Part shown: positions 8,411 through 17,148 of the stretch, one piece after another
Layout of the letters: each line of letters opens with the position of its first letter
How positions within the stretch are numbered: the stretch's first letter is position 1
Origin: Chersky-840 sp963848335
GTDB lineage: Bacteria; Actinomycetota; Acidimicrobiia; Acidimicrobiales; UBA8190
NCBI GenBank assembly: GCA_963848335.1
Contig: CAWKDD010000001.1
Coordinates: 1,798,001 to 1,862,000, forward strand
DNA: 64,000 bases
Direction of reading: 5' to 3'
Made by a program: the position numbers and the translations under genes
Notes under the pieces: generated by a model
What the model was told of the DNA's origin: nothing
Database searches by the model: none
What the model saw: only the letters and a program-made list of their open reading frames with translations

Positions 8411-9468
8411 CACGCCGCCTTCCCCACTCCGGCCACGCCCTGCCCCCGGGGGGCGAGCTCGACGCGCACGTCGGTGCCGAGCTGGGTGACCGACACCAGG
8501 CGGCCGCGCCACAGCTCCTCGACGTCAGGGGCCCCCGGCCCGCTGAACATGGGCACGGCGTCGTCCCCCCCGAACAGGGCGGGGGCGAGATAGAGCACGT
8601 AGCGGTCCACGAGCCCGGCGGCGTGGAACTCGTGGGCCACCCGGGCGCCGCCCTCGACCAGCACCTGCAGGACACCCTTGGCCCCGAGCTCGTCGAGCAC
8701 CACCCCTGGCTCCGCCGACATCTCGAGTGCGGGACGGACCCGGGCCCCTTCCGGAGCGCGTCCGAGGACGACCCGCAGCGGTTGGTGCGGGGGCAACGGG
8801 TCCACCCGCACCGTGAGCTCGGGGTCGTCCGCCCTGACAGTGCCGGCCCCCACCAGGACGGCGTCCGAGGAGGCCCGCAACCGGTGCGCGTCGGCGCGCG
8901 CCGCCTCCCCGGTGATCCAGCGGGCTGTGCCATCTGGGGCGGCGATGCGCCCGTCCATGGTGGCGGCCAGCTTGAGCACCACCCAGGGACGGCCGGTGCG
9001 GCGGTGCTTCAGGTACGGAGCCAGCAGCTCCGTCGCCTCGTCGGCGCCCACTCCGACTTCGACGGCGATCCCCTCGCCCCGCAGCTCCGCCACCCCCCGA
9101 CCCGAGACCTGCGGGTCGGGGTCGAGCACGGCCACCACCACCCGCGACACTCCCGAGGCCACCACGGCGCCGGTGCACGGAGGCGTGCGACCGTGATGCG
9201 CGCACGGCTCCAGCGTCGTGTACAGGGTCGCGCCCCGGGCCCGGTCCCCTGCCGATCGGAGGGCGACCACCTCGGCATGGGGGCCGCCGGGTGGCGCGGT
9301 CGCACCCTCGAAGCAGTCCCCCCGGGGGGTGAGCACCACGGCCCCCACCCAGGGATTCGGGGACGTGCCTGTCCGGACCGAGGCCGCCAGCGCCAGCGCC
9401 CGGCGCATGGCGGCGAGGTCCTGGTCCCGGGCGGGCGCCCCGCGTGGCTCCTGGGAGGCCTTGGTCAT
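8410..9468 (-). CDS. ribD: Bifunctional riboflavin deaminase-reductase
   Basis: Two consecutive riboflavin steps: the N-terminal zinc deaminase and the C-terminal NADPH-dependent reductase. The deaminase zinc ligands are in GGPHAEVVAL and EPCAHHGRTPPC; the reductase begins near KLAATMDGRIA and includes WITGEAAR and VLVEGGARV. Length 352 is normal. The operon continues with ribBA and ribH, but the riboflavin synthase gene (ribE), usually between ribD and ribBA, is absent here. A -10 box, a 9-codon upstream frame and a 12-bp palindrome lie just before the start. No FMN riboswitch is visible in the ~100 bases upstream. Confidence 0.95.
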   Translation of the reverse strand: MTKASQEPRGAPARDQDLAAMRRALALAASVRTGTSPNPWVGAVVLTPRGDCFEGATAPPGGPHAEVVALRSAGDRARGATLYTTLEPCAHHGRTPPCTGAVVASGVSRVVVAVLDPDPQVSGRGVAELRGEGIAVEVGVGADEATELLAPYLKHRRTGRPWVVLKLAATMDGRIAAPDGTARWITGEAARADAHRLRASSDAVLVGAGTVRADDPELTVRVDPLPPHQPLRVVLGRAPEGARVRPALEMSAEPGVVLDELGAKGVLQVLVEGGARVAHEFHAAGLVDRYVLYLAPALFGGDDAVPMFSGPGAPDVEELWRGRLVSVTQLGTDVRVELAPRGQGVAGVGKAA

Positions 9469-9494
9469 GGGGACACGTGTCCGTCTCGAGTCAT
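9465..9494 (-). CDS. Possible 9-codon upstream frame overlapping ribD
   Basis: ATG at 9494 opens a nine-codon frame (MTRDGHVSP) whose TGA overlaps the ribD ATG in an ATGA junction. It could be a leader peptide coupling ribD translation, but nothing else supports it and chance is a fair alternative. Confidence 0.25.
   Translation of the reverse strand: MTRDGHVSP
9471..9482. promoter_or_regulatory. 12-bp palindrome at the ribD start
   Basis: GGACACGTGTCC is a perfect 12-bp palindrome ending 2 bases before the ribD ATG. It could be an operator for a dimeric repressor or a hairpin covering the translation start. No regulator can be named. Confidence 0.35.
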
Positions 9495-9506
9495 GAGGTC
9501 CCCGCC

Positions 9507-9512
9507 AGTCTA
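9507..9512 (-). promoter_or_regulatory. -10 box TAGACT of the rib operon
   Basis: TAGACT on the minus strand fits the actinobacterial TANNNT -10 pattern and lies 38 bases before the ribD start, so this transcript would have a short leader. Confidence 0.45.
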
Positions 9513-9572
9513 CCGGCGTTAAGCCTGGTCACCTCCGCTGTCTGGCCTGCCGTCACGGGACCGGGACCCGGG

Positions 9573-11700
9573 TCATGTAGCTGAGCGGTCGAGGTTCCGG
9601 CACAGCGAGAGCCCGGGCGGGTCCCGTTGGACGAGGTGCGACACCGATGCGGGCGGATCGGCGACCCCCGCGCCCGAGTACCACGAGATCGCCCCGGTGC
9701 CGGGCAGGAAGGCGTCGAGCACGGGAACCGGATTGGCCCCGAACGACATGGTGACCCGGTGCAGCTCGGGATCGCTGACGACGACCGTCTTGTACGACCG
9801 GCCCAGGTCCGCGACGAGCGAGGAGCCGGAGCTCGGCGCCCCGGGATCCTCGAGGCCGAACCCGATCCGGACGCGCCCGGGCCCGGCGGCTCCCAGGGAC
9901 CGCACGACCACGGTGTCGGGGCCGATCCTCACCAGGGGCAGGCTCGTCCCCGCCTGGGACATCGGCGCCCGGAAGGTGACGGTGAACACGTTGCGGAACC
10001 CCGACTGCTCGACCGGGATCCACGTCTGGTGCTCGCGCTGCTGTGAAGGCACCGTCTTGAAGGTCTCACCGGTGGAGATGTAGAGGGCCGCGCACTGGTC
10101 GGCGACGAAGAGCTCCTGGGCTGGCGCCCAGTACGGAAGCACGTTCCCGCGCACGACCTCGTGCGCCTGCGGGCCGCCTGTGGCGTCGCTCGCCGTCTTC
10201 TGGGCGTGGAGGTATTGCAGCGCCTGGACCGAGTTCCACTCGTCGTTGGGGGAGATGGCGATCCCGACGTTGGCCACGATGCCGTAGACGCCGAGGACCA
10301 CCACGGACACGATGGTGGCCACGTGCAGCCGGTGGCCGCGGCCCTCGACGCGGCGCCACAGGTCGACGAGTCCCACCGCGGAGCCGAGGACCAGCACCGG
10401 CACGAAGTCGGCCAGATAGCGGGGGGCGATGTAGCCCCACGCCAGCAGCGCACCGGCGGCCAGCACCGCCGCCACCAAGGGGATGCGCGCCAGCGCGGCG
10501 CGCCCCGGGGCTCTCTTCCGGAACGACGTCACGAGACCCCAGATGCTGAGGAGAACGAGCAACGGCATCGACGCCGGGACACTGGCGGTCGGGTACTGCC
10601 GGTCGAGCAGCACTCCCACGGCGCGCGCCGGGGCGGCGGGCAGCGTCACGAAGGGGAAGACCGACGTCCACCGGATGCCGGCGGGGTTGAGGTACGCCAG
10701 GGCCGCGCTGGGCGCGAACTGCAACCCGATCTCACTGTTGCCGTTGACGGCCAGGAAGCGGCGCCGATACGCGTTCACGTGCGTGAAGACCTGCTCGGTC
10801 ACGGGCACGCCGAAGGGGATGCCGAACCGGGCGTAGGTCACGGCACAACCGACCGCCAGGGGGATCAGCCCCGCCCCGAGCATGGGGAGGAACCACCGCC
10901 GATGCGTCGTGTCGCTGCGGCTGAAACGGAACCAAGCCGCGACCAGCACAGCGGCGATGACACACGCCAAGCCCGTGTTGGGCCGATCGAGGTTGGCACA
11001 CAGGATCAGCACGCCGGCCCCCACGATGCGGGCCCGCCCCGGTCGCTCGAGCACTCCCAAGAGCGCGAACAGGCTGGCGATGGTGAGTGCCGCGCTCCAG
11101 AAGAGGTCTTCGTTGAAGACGAAGGGCGAGGCGGCCAGATACACCAGAGTCGACCCGGCGCCGACGCTGGCAACAAGGACGCCGTAGGAGACGGCCTCCC
11201 CCCGGCCCAGCAGGACCGGGCCGCGGACCAGGACCCGGACGCGCCAGACGAGCAGCGCGCTCGAAGACCGTGGCCGCGATCCACGCCAGCAGCATCGAGG
11301 GGGCGGTGAGACGCCCGTCGAGGCTGCTCGTCACGGCGAGGACCGGCATGCGCAGCAACGCGGGGAACAGGCCGAAGTACGTGTAGGTGTGGTGGTCGTG
11401 GACGAAGCCTTCGATGCCCAGTGCGCCGGTCCGCAGGTAGAGGTGGCCATGGAACAGGGCCCGTGTCTGCTGGTCGTAGAAGTCGCTCTGGTACGCCTCT
11501 TTGCGCAGGAGGTCCACCTTGCCGGTCCACAGGTCCCACAGGACCCACAGGAACGGCACGCCGGCCACGACGATGCCCGCCACGGTGGCGACCGTGAAGC
11601 GGCGGAGGCTCGGATCAGCTCGACGCGGTGGCTCGGTCCCCGCAGGCCCGGCAACCTCGAGCGTCGCCGCGGTCCCGCCCGCGAGGCTCCCCCCCATCAT
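9573..11700 (-). CDS. Polytopic membrane protein, probable GT-C-type glycosyltransferase, one frame break
   Basis: About 708 residues once one frame change near 11255 is repaired (one extra base after FERA; the family-like sequence resumes LLVWRVRVLVRGPVLL). The N-terminal ~540 residues contain about ten hydrophobic segments, the first at residues ~35-55 (TVAGIVVAGVPFLWVLW). The first large loop is rich in Asp, His, Tyr and Phe (QSDFYDQQTRALFHGHLY, FVHDHHTYTYFGLFPALL), as expected of GT-C enzymes that use lipid-phosphate sugars. The last ~150 residues lack membrane segments and look like an outer soluble domain. The substrate is unknown. It sits between rpe and ribD, where rsmB and rib genes are more usual. 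Confidence 0.65.
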
Positions 11701-11705
11701 GGACG

Positions 11706-11711
11706 AGCCTA
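11706..11711 (-). promoter_or_regulatory. -10 box TAGGCT of the membrane glycosyltransferase gene
   Basis: TAGGCT lies 5 bases before the first ATG (11700) and 8 before the second (11697), consistent with a leaderless or nearly leaderless transcript. Confidence 0.5.
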
Positions 11712-11724
11712 CCGCTGCAGGCCC

Positions 11725-12447
11725 TCAAACCGCTGGTCGAGTGGGCGGGTCCGTTCGAATTCCCGGTTCGGATCCGCCGTTCTCCCCGCCGGGCAGGGCT
11801 GCCTCGCCTGCGAGGCGGAGCCGGCGCGCCGCCTCCCACGGGCGGTCGTCGGCGAAGATGGCCGAACCGGCCACCAGCACACGGGCCCCGGCGCGGACCA
11901 CCGCTCCGGCGGTGTCCTCGTCGATGCCCCCGTCCACCTCAAGGTCCACGGTGAGCCCCCGCCGGTCGAGCTCGGCGCGGGTGCGGGCGATCTTGGGCAG
12001 GACCTCGGCCATGAAGCGCTGACCACCGAAACCGGGATGCACCGTCATGCACAGGATCAGGTCGACCTCGCCCAGATGGGGGTCGATCGCCTCGTAGGGG
12101 GTCTCGGGGTTGATCGCCAGCCCGGCGCGCAGCCCCAAACTCCTCGCTTCGGCCAACAGCGCGGAGGTCTCCCCCACCTCGACATGGACCGTGCACCCGT
12201 CGGCACCCGCGTGCCGGAAGGCCTCGAGGAATTCCCCGGGGTTGCTCATCATGAGGTGGCAGTCGAAGAACAATCCCGAGTGCTTGCGCAGCGACTGCAC
12301 GACCGGCGGTCCGATGGTGAGATTGGGCACGAAGTGGCCGTCCATCACGTCGACGTGCAGCCAATCGGCTTCGGGTGCCACCTCGCCCACCGCCTCGGCC
12401 AGACTGCCGAAGTCCGCCGAAAGCAGGGAGGGGGCGATCCGCAACAT
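11725..12447 (-). CDS. rpe: Ribulose-phosphate 3-epimerase
   Basis: Interconverts ribulose 5-phosphate and xylulose 5-phosphate in the pentose phosphate pathway. The TIM-barrel signatures are IAPSLLSADF, LHVDVMDGHFVPNLTIGPPV, CHLMMSNP, MTVHPGFGGQ and VDGGI, carrying the metal-binding His and Asp residues. ATG at 12447 is taken because the family begins LRIAPSLLSAD and a TAGGCT -10 box lies 8 bases upstream, overlapping the fmt stop codon. The C-terminus has about 25 extra Gly/Pro/Glu-rich residues. Confidence 0.95.
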   Translation of the reverse strand: MLRIAPSLLSADFGSLAEAVGEVAPEADWLHVDVMDGHFVPNLTIGPPVVQSLRKHSGLFFDCHLMMSNPGEFLEAFRHAGADGCTVHVEVGETSALLAEARSLGLRAGLAINPETPYEAIDPHLGEVDLILCMTVHPGFGGQRFMAEVLPKIARTRAELDRRGLTVDLEVDGGIDEDTAGAVVRAGARVLVAGSAIFADDRPWEAARRLRLAGEAALPGGENGGSEPGIRTDPPTRPAV

Positions 12448-12455
12448 CCCCGTCG

Positions 12456-12461
12456 AGCCTA
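12456..12461 (-). promoter_or_regulatory. -10 box TAGGCT of rpe, overlapping the fmt stop
   Basis: TAGGCT lies 8 bases before the rpe ATG; its first three bases are the fmt TAG stop codon. This suggests rpe can be transcribed separately from fmt. Confidence 0.45.
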
Positions 12462-13394
12462 CCGGCGTTCCTCCTCGCCCCCGAGTGACTCCCCGGGCTC
12501 GGGCCGCACGCCGCGCCACCACGCCGCGGCCGGTACGGGCCGCTTCCCCGCCGACTGCACCTCGATGAGCTCCAACACGCCGTCTCCGGTGACGACCGAG
12601 GTGCCGCTGAGGGTGCCCGGGGGCACGTCACCGCTCCCGGGCACATCCGACAGGGCCGGGGCCGACGGGGACGGGAACGGGGCCGCCCGGGCCGCGGCGT
12701 CGAGCACGCGTAAGCGCTCGCCTCGGAACGTGGTCCACGCCCGGTCCAGCCGCACCACACGCTCGAGCTCCGTGGCGGGGCGCGCCCAGCGGAGCCGGAG
12801 CTCTTCGGGCAGGATCTTGGGGGCGTAGGTGGGCTCGCCGACCTGGGGCGCGCCGGCGGGGAGGGCGTCGATGCCCCCGGCGAGCGCGTCGACCAGGATC
12901 TCCGCGCCCATGCTCGCCAGGCGCTCGATGAGGGCCGATGCGTGTTCCCGTGCACCGATCGGCACACGCCGCGTCGCCAGCACCGGCCCCGTGTCGAGAC
13001 CCTCCTCGAGCCGCATGACACACACACCGGTTTCGGCGTCCCCGGCGAGGATGGCCCGCTCGACCGGCGCCGCGCCGCGCCAGCGCGGCAACAGGGAGAA
13101 GTGCACGTTCACCATGGGAACAACGGCGAGCAGCGCGCCGGGGATGATACGGCCATAGGCCACCACGACACCGAGCTCGGCCGTGGTCCGGGCCACGTCC
13201 TCGAGGCGGTCGGTGACCTCGAGGCCCAGGTCCAAAGCCACTTGTTTGGTGGGACTGGGCGAGTGCTCCGCCCCCCGTCCTCGCCGGGTGTCGGACCGGC
13301 TCACCACCAGGGTCACGTCGTGCCCGGCGTGCACGACGGCCCGGAGGGCGACGGCGGCGGCCCGGGGCGTCCCCAGGAATACCAGCCGCGCCAA
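12459..13394 (-). CDS. fmt: Methionyl-tRNA formyltransferase
   Basis: Formylates initiator Met-tRNA with 10-formyl-tetrahydrofolate. The catalytic domain shows LVFLGTPRAAAVAL, VVAYGRIIPGALL and VNVHFSLLPRWRGAAPVERAIL, containing the catalytic Asn-His-Ser region; the C-terminal tRNA-binding domain follows from about residue 205. Length 311 is normal. The start codon is TTG at 13394, since no ATG or GTG precedes the family N-terminus in frame. It lies directly after def, which removes the formyl group, the classic pairing. Confidence 0.95.
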   Translation of the reverse strand: MARLVFLGTPRAAAVALRAVVHAGHDVTLVVSRSDTRRGRGAEHSPSPTKQVALDLGLEVTDRLEDVARTTAELGVVVAYGRIIPGALLAVVPMVNVHFSLLPRWRGAAPVERAILAGDAETGVCVMRLEEGLDTGPVLATRRVPIGAREHASALIERLASMGAEILVDALAGGIDALPAGAPQVGEPTYAPKILPEELRLRWARPATELERVVRLDRAWTTFRGERLRVLDAAARAAPFPSPSAPALSDVPGSGDVPPGTLSGTSVVTGDGVLELIEVQSAGKRPVPAAAWWRGVRPEPGESLGGEEERR

Positions 13395-13409
13395 CGAGCC
13401 GGGGTGTCG

Positions 13410-13976
13410 CTACAGGCCGGCGTGCCGAGCGGGCGCTGGCTCGCCGGCGAGCGAGCGCAGCCCGTCCGGATCGGCGTCGGGCAGGTCGAGGGCCCGGGCT
13501 CGCAGGATGCGCTTGGCCTCCTTGCGCTGGTCCTCGTCGAGCCGTTCGACGAGCAGCACGCCGTCGAGGTGGTCGACCTCGTGCTGGAACACCCGGGCCA
13601 GGAACTCGTCGGCCTCGACCGACAGCTCGTTGCCGTCGAGGTCGAACCCGGTGAGGTGGACCTCCTTCGGACGCACGATGGGCCACGACAATCCTGGGAT
13701 CGACAGGCAGCCTTCTTCGTAGGTCCATTCCCCCCGAGCCTCGGAGATCACGGGGTTGACGACGGTGAGGGGGCCGGACCCGTCGCCCGTGTCGTAGACG
13801 AACACGCGCTTTTGCACGCCGACCTGAGGTGCGGCCAGACCCACCCCGGGTGCCTCGTACATGGTCTGGGTCATGTCGTCGGCGAGCTGCTTGAGCGTGC
13901 CGTCGATGCTGTCGACCACCGACGCCCGCTGGCGCAGCACAGGGTCCCCGTACTGGCGGATGGAGTACCTCGACAT
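13410..13976 (-). CDS. def: Peptide deformylase
   Basis: Metalloenzyme that removes the formyl group from nascent proteins. All three family motifs are present: GVGLAAPQVG (motif 1), EGCLSIPG (motif 2 with the metal-binding Cys) and HEVDHLDG (motif 3 HExxH). The C-terminus carries about 25 residues beyond the core. I place the start at ATG 13976 (MSRYSIRQYGDP) and not at 13985, because a TACGAT -10 box overlaps the upstream ATG and lies 7 bases before this one; the family also begins here. Confidence 0.96.
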   Translation of the reverse strand: MSRYSIRQYGDPVLRQRASVVDSIDGTLKQLADDMTQTMYEAPGVGLAAPQVGVQKRVFVYDTGDGSGPLTVVNPVISEARGEWTYEEGCLSIPGLSWPIVRPKEVHLTGFDLDGNELSVEADEFLARVFQHEVDHLDGVLLVERLDEDQRKEAKRILRARALDLPDADPDGLRSLAGEPAPARHAGL

Positions 13977-13983
13977 GGGAGCC

Positions 13984-13989
13984 ATCGTA
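13984..13989 (-). promoter_or_regulatory. -10 box TACGAT, leaderless promoter of def
   Basis: TACGAT ends 7 bases before the def ATG at 13976, matching the leaderless spacing. It also helps choose between two in-frame ATG codons. Confidence 0.6.
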
Positions 13990-14006
13990 CCGGGGGACCG
14001 TCGCCC

Positions 14007-15902
14007 TCAGGCCCGAACCGGGTCGACCTCCACCCGGAGCCGGCCCGGGGGGCGCGCCACCGAGGCCAGCAGGTCGCACAGGGCGTCATGGTCCCGAGCC
14101 CGAACCGACCATGCGCCGTCAACGGGCCCGCTCACCTCGACGCCATCGGGCGCGGCGCGCCGCAACGCGGTCCCGTACGCCTCGGCCCCGGCACCCGAGA
14201 CGATGGCCAGCGCGCTGAAAGGGGGAAGCGCCAGGGCTCGGCGCACCGGCGACTCCGCCGTGGCCAGGATCCCGGGATCGGCGAAAACCGCGGCCAGGAT
14301 GGCGGGGTGGCGGGGCTGGCGCGTCTGGACGACGGCGCGTCCCGGGGCGCGCTCCGAAGCCCGCCCGATGCCCGTTCCCGCCACGAGCCGGGCGGCCCGG
14401 GCCAAGAGGGCCAGGGCCTCCTCGGCGGCGCGGAACCGGGGAGCGAGGAGCTCGGAGTCGAAGTCCAAGAACGCCACCGTGTCGGCGTCGGGCACCCGGT
14501 GCAAGGCGGCCTCGGTACCCACCACGACCCGGGCCCGACCGACCTGTGCCTCCTCCCGTTCGTCGGAGGCCGCCGGTCCCCACACCTCGGCCACGTCTAC
14601 ACCCGCCAGAGCCTCGAGGTCCTCACGGACGCGCGTCACGCCCAGCCGCAACGCCTTCATACGGGTGGCGCCGCACCGGGCGCACACGACCGGGCGTTCG
14701 TGCCCACAGCGCCGGCACCGCAGCCGCGGCGCCGGTCCGGGGGCGCCGGGTTCAGACCCCGAGCGCCGGCCGCGGGCCCGGGCGGTCTCGCCCACCAGCT
14801 CGACGGCGGCCCCGCACGTCTCGCAGCGCGCCAAGTCCCCGCACGCCGCACACGACAACAGCCGGACCCGTCCGGTCCGGTTCACGACACAGACCACCCG
14901 TCGTCCCGGCGACTCCGCCGCCTCGCGCACCAGCCGCACCAGCCGCTCGGAGAACAGCCCGGTACGCGGGTCGTCGCCCCGGCGGTCGATCACCTCCACC
15001 GCGGGCCAGCCCCGGCGCTCGACGTGGCGTGGCGCGACGACGAGCGGCCCGGCGCCGAGCATCTCGAGGGTGGGACACGGTGACACGAGGGCACAGGGTG
15101 CTCCGTCGCGCCGGGCGCGTTCGGCCACCACCATCCAGGCGGCCCAGGTCGGGGCGCGCTCTTCGTGGTACGCCTCGTCGTGCGCGTCGAGCACGACTGC
15201 GGCCGCCAGCCGCGGCAGGGGGGCGAAGGCACCGGCGCGTGCCCCCACGGCCACGCACCCGCCGGCCCGGGCCCGCGCCCACTCGCCGGGAAGCAAGGCG
15301 GTGGCGACGCCGTCCGCCCGCAGACGTCGCGCCACGTCGCCCGCGGCACGGTGACTCGGCGCCAGCACCAGCGCGCCGGTGGTGTCGCCGCCGGGCGCGC
15401 AACGTGCCGCGGCGTCGAGCACGATCGGCCAGGCGTCGCCCGCCGGCCCGAGCCGGACGACCGTGGTTCCCGGGCCGAGGGGAGAAGGGGCACGGGCCGA
15501 AGGGCCCACGAGCTGGGGCCCGGAGGTGGCGGCGCCGGGACCGGAACCGGAACCGGGAGCGGGGAGCGTGCGCACCACCACCGGCGACGAGGCCGTGCGC
15601 AGCAGCGCCGGGACCGGGCCGGCCCAGCGCCATGCCGCCCACTCGGCGACGTCGAGCACCGCCGGCGGCGGGCCCCAGCCCCGCACCGCGGAGATGGGCC
15701 GCAGCACGACTCCGGCCGGAGCCACGACGTGGTCTTCGACGACCCACCCACCCACACGTCGCGCTCCGAGCGCGATGCGGACCTGGGTGCCGACGCGCAC
15801 CCGCTCGCCGAGGGCGTCGGGAACGGTGTAGTCGAAGGTCTTGCGCAGCGCGCTCACGTCGGGGAGCACGCGCACGACGCGCTCGACGCGTGGCGCCGAC
15901 AC
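14007..15902 (-). CDS. priA: Primosomal protein N' (PriA-like), helicase core degenerate
   Basis: PriA restarts stalled replication forks by loading the replicative helicase. The 631-residue product opens with the DNA-binding domain (VRVLPDVSALRKTFDYTVPD). The zinc-binding region has eight Cys (CAACGDLARCETC ... CRRCG ... CARCG). The ATPase motifs are eroded: where a Walker A GKT would lie the sequence reads GALVLAPSHRAAGDV, and the DEAH position reads VVLDAHDEA. Such loss is known for actinobacterial PriA, which probably acts without helicase activity. A Gly/Ser/Pro linker near 15540 is encoded by a GGAACC-like repeat. GTG at 15902 is the first codon fitting the family. Confidence 0.9.
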   Translation of the reverse strand: MSAPRVERVVRVLPDVSALRKTFDYTVPDALGERVRVGTQVRIALGARRVGGWVVEDHVVAPAGVVLRPISAVRGWGPPPAVLDVAEWAAWRWAGPVPALLRTASSPVVVRTLPAPGSGSGPGAATSGPQLVGPSARAPSPLGPGTTVVRLGPAGDAWPIVLDAAARCAPGGDTTGALVLAPSHRAAGDVARRLRADGVATALLPGEWARARAGGCVAVGARAGAFAPLPRLAAAVVLDAHDEAYHEERAPTWAAWMVVAERARRDGAPCALVSPCPTLEMLGAGPLVVAPRHVERRGWPAVEVIDRRGDDPRTGLFSERLVRLVREAAESPGRRVVCVVNRTGRVRLLSCAACGDLARCETCGAAVELVGETARARGRRSGSEPGAPGPAPRLRCRRCGHERPVVCARCGATRMKALRLGVTRVREDLEALAGVDVAEVWGPAASDEREEAQVGRARVVVGTEAALHRVPDADTVAFLDFDSELLAPRFRAAEEALALLARAARLVAGTGIGRASERAPGRAVVQTRQPRHPAILAAVFADPGILATAESPVRRALALPPFSALAIVSGAGAEAYGTALRRAAPDGVEVSGPVDGAWSVRARDHDALCDLLASVARPPGRLRVEVDPVRA

Positions 15903-15951
15903 GACGGGGGTGGGACGTGACGCCGGGTCGGCCGCTCCCGGTGCCCGAACC

Positions 15952-17148
15952 CTACAGACCCAGGGCGCGCTTGAGGTCGTCCACCCTCGGCGTCGCCTCC
16001 CAGGTGAACTCCTTGTCCGAGCGGCCGAAGTGCCCATAGGCGGCGGTACGGCGGTAGATCGGCCGCTTGAGGTCGAGGTCGCGGACGATCGCCGCCGGCC
16101 GCAGGTCGAACACCTCGCGCACCGCCTGCTCGATCCTGACCGGGTCCACGGTCTCGGTCCCGAAGGTCTCGACCATGAGCGAGACGGGGCTGGCCACGCC
16201 GATGGCATAGGCGACTTGAACCTCGCACCGGCTCGCGGCGCCGGCCGCGACGACGTGCTTGGCGACCCAACGGGCCGCGTAGGCCGCCGAGCGGTCGACC
16301 TTGGACGGGTCCTTCCCCGAGAAGGCCCCACCGCCGTGGCGCGCCATGCCGCCATAGGTGTCCACGATGATCTTCCGGCCCGTCAGCCCGGTGTCGGCGT
16401 GCGGTCCCCCGAGCTCGAAACGACCCGTGGGATTGGCCAGCACCCGCAGCGCCGAGGTGTCGAGATCGGGGGGCAGCAGCGGATGGATCACGTGCTCGCG
16501 GAGGTCGGGGAGAAGGAGGGTCTCGATGTCGACACCGGGCGCGTGCTGCGTGGAGATCAGCACGGTGTCGATGGCGACGGGCCGCCCGCTCTCGTAGACC
16601 ACGCTCACCTGAGTCTTGCCGTCGGGGCGCAGGTACGGGAGGACGCCGACCCGCCGGACCTGGGACAGACGCTGGGCGAGACGATGCGCCATCCAGATGG
16701 GAAGCGGCATGAGGTCGGGTGTCTCGTCACAGGCGTACCCGAACATCATTCCCTGGTCGCCGGCACCCTGGGCATTGAGCTGGTCCTCTCCCCCGGAGCC
16801 GGTCCGGAGCTCGTGGGCGGCGGTGACACCCTGGGCGATGTCGGGAGACTGCTCGTCGAGTGCGACCATCACTCCACAGGTGCGGCCGTTGAACCCGTGC
16901 GCGTCGCTGTCGTAGCCGATGTCGCACACCACGTCTCGCACCAAGGTGGCGATATCGATGTAGCACTTGGTCGAGATCTCGCCCGCCACGACGACCAGAC
17001 CGGTGGTGAGCAGCGTCTCGCATGCCACCCTGCCGTTGGGATCCGATTCGAGCACGGCGTCGAGCACCGAGTCGGAGATCTGGTCCGCCATCTTGTCGGG
17101 ATGTCCTTCGGTCACCGACTCCGATGTGAAGGTGTGGCGCGTGGTCAC
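15952..17148 (-). CDS. metK: S-adenosylmethionine synthetase
   Basis: Makes S-adenosylmethionine from ATP and methionine. The product is 398 residues with SESVTEGHPDKMADQISD at the N-terminus, the ATP-binding GAGDQGMMFGYA, and the P-loop-like GGGAFSGKDPSKVDRSAAY. The start is GTG at 17148 with a good ribosome-binding site (GAGGAGAG) and a GTGA overlap with the coaBC stop. No SAM riboswitch is visible, as expected inside an operon. Confidence 0.97.
   Translation of the reverse strand: MTTRHTFTSESVTEGHPDKMADQISDSVLDAVLESDPNGRVACETLLTTGLVVVAGEISTKCYIDIATLVRDVVCDIGYDSDAHGFNGRTCGVMVALDEQSPDIAQGVTAAHELRTGSGGEDQLNAQGAGDQGMMFGYACDETPDLMPLPIWMAHRLAQRLSQVRRVGVLPYLRPDGKTQVSVVYESGRPVAIDTVLISTQHAPGVDIETLLLPDLREHVIHPLLPPDLDTSALRVLANPTGRFELGGPHADTGLTGRKIIVDTYGGMARHGGGAFSGKDPSKVDRSAAYAARWVAKHVVAAGAASRCEVQVAYAIGVASPVSLMVETFGTETVDPVRIEQAVREVFDLRPAAIVRDLDLKRPIYRRTAAYGHFGRSDKEFTWEATPRVDDLKRALGL

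Noticed and set aside
9469..9572. FMN riboswitch before ribD
   Set aside because: The space is too short and none of the conserved FMN-element sequence is visible.
15538..15565. Short GGAACC-type tandem repeat as a regulatory or mobile feature
   Set aside because: It lies in frame inside priA and codes a Gly/Ser/Pro linker.
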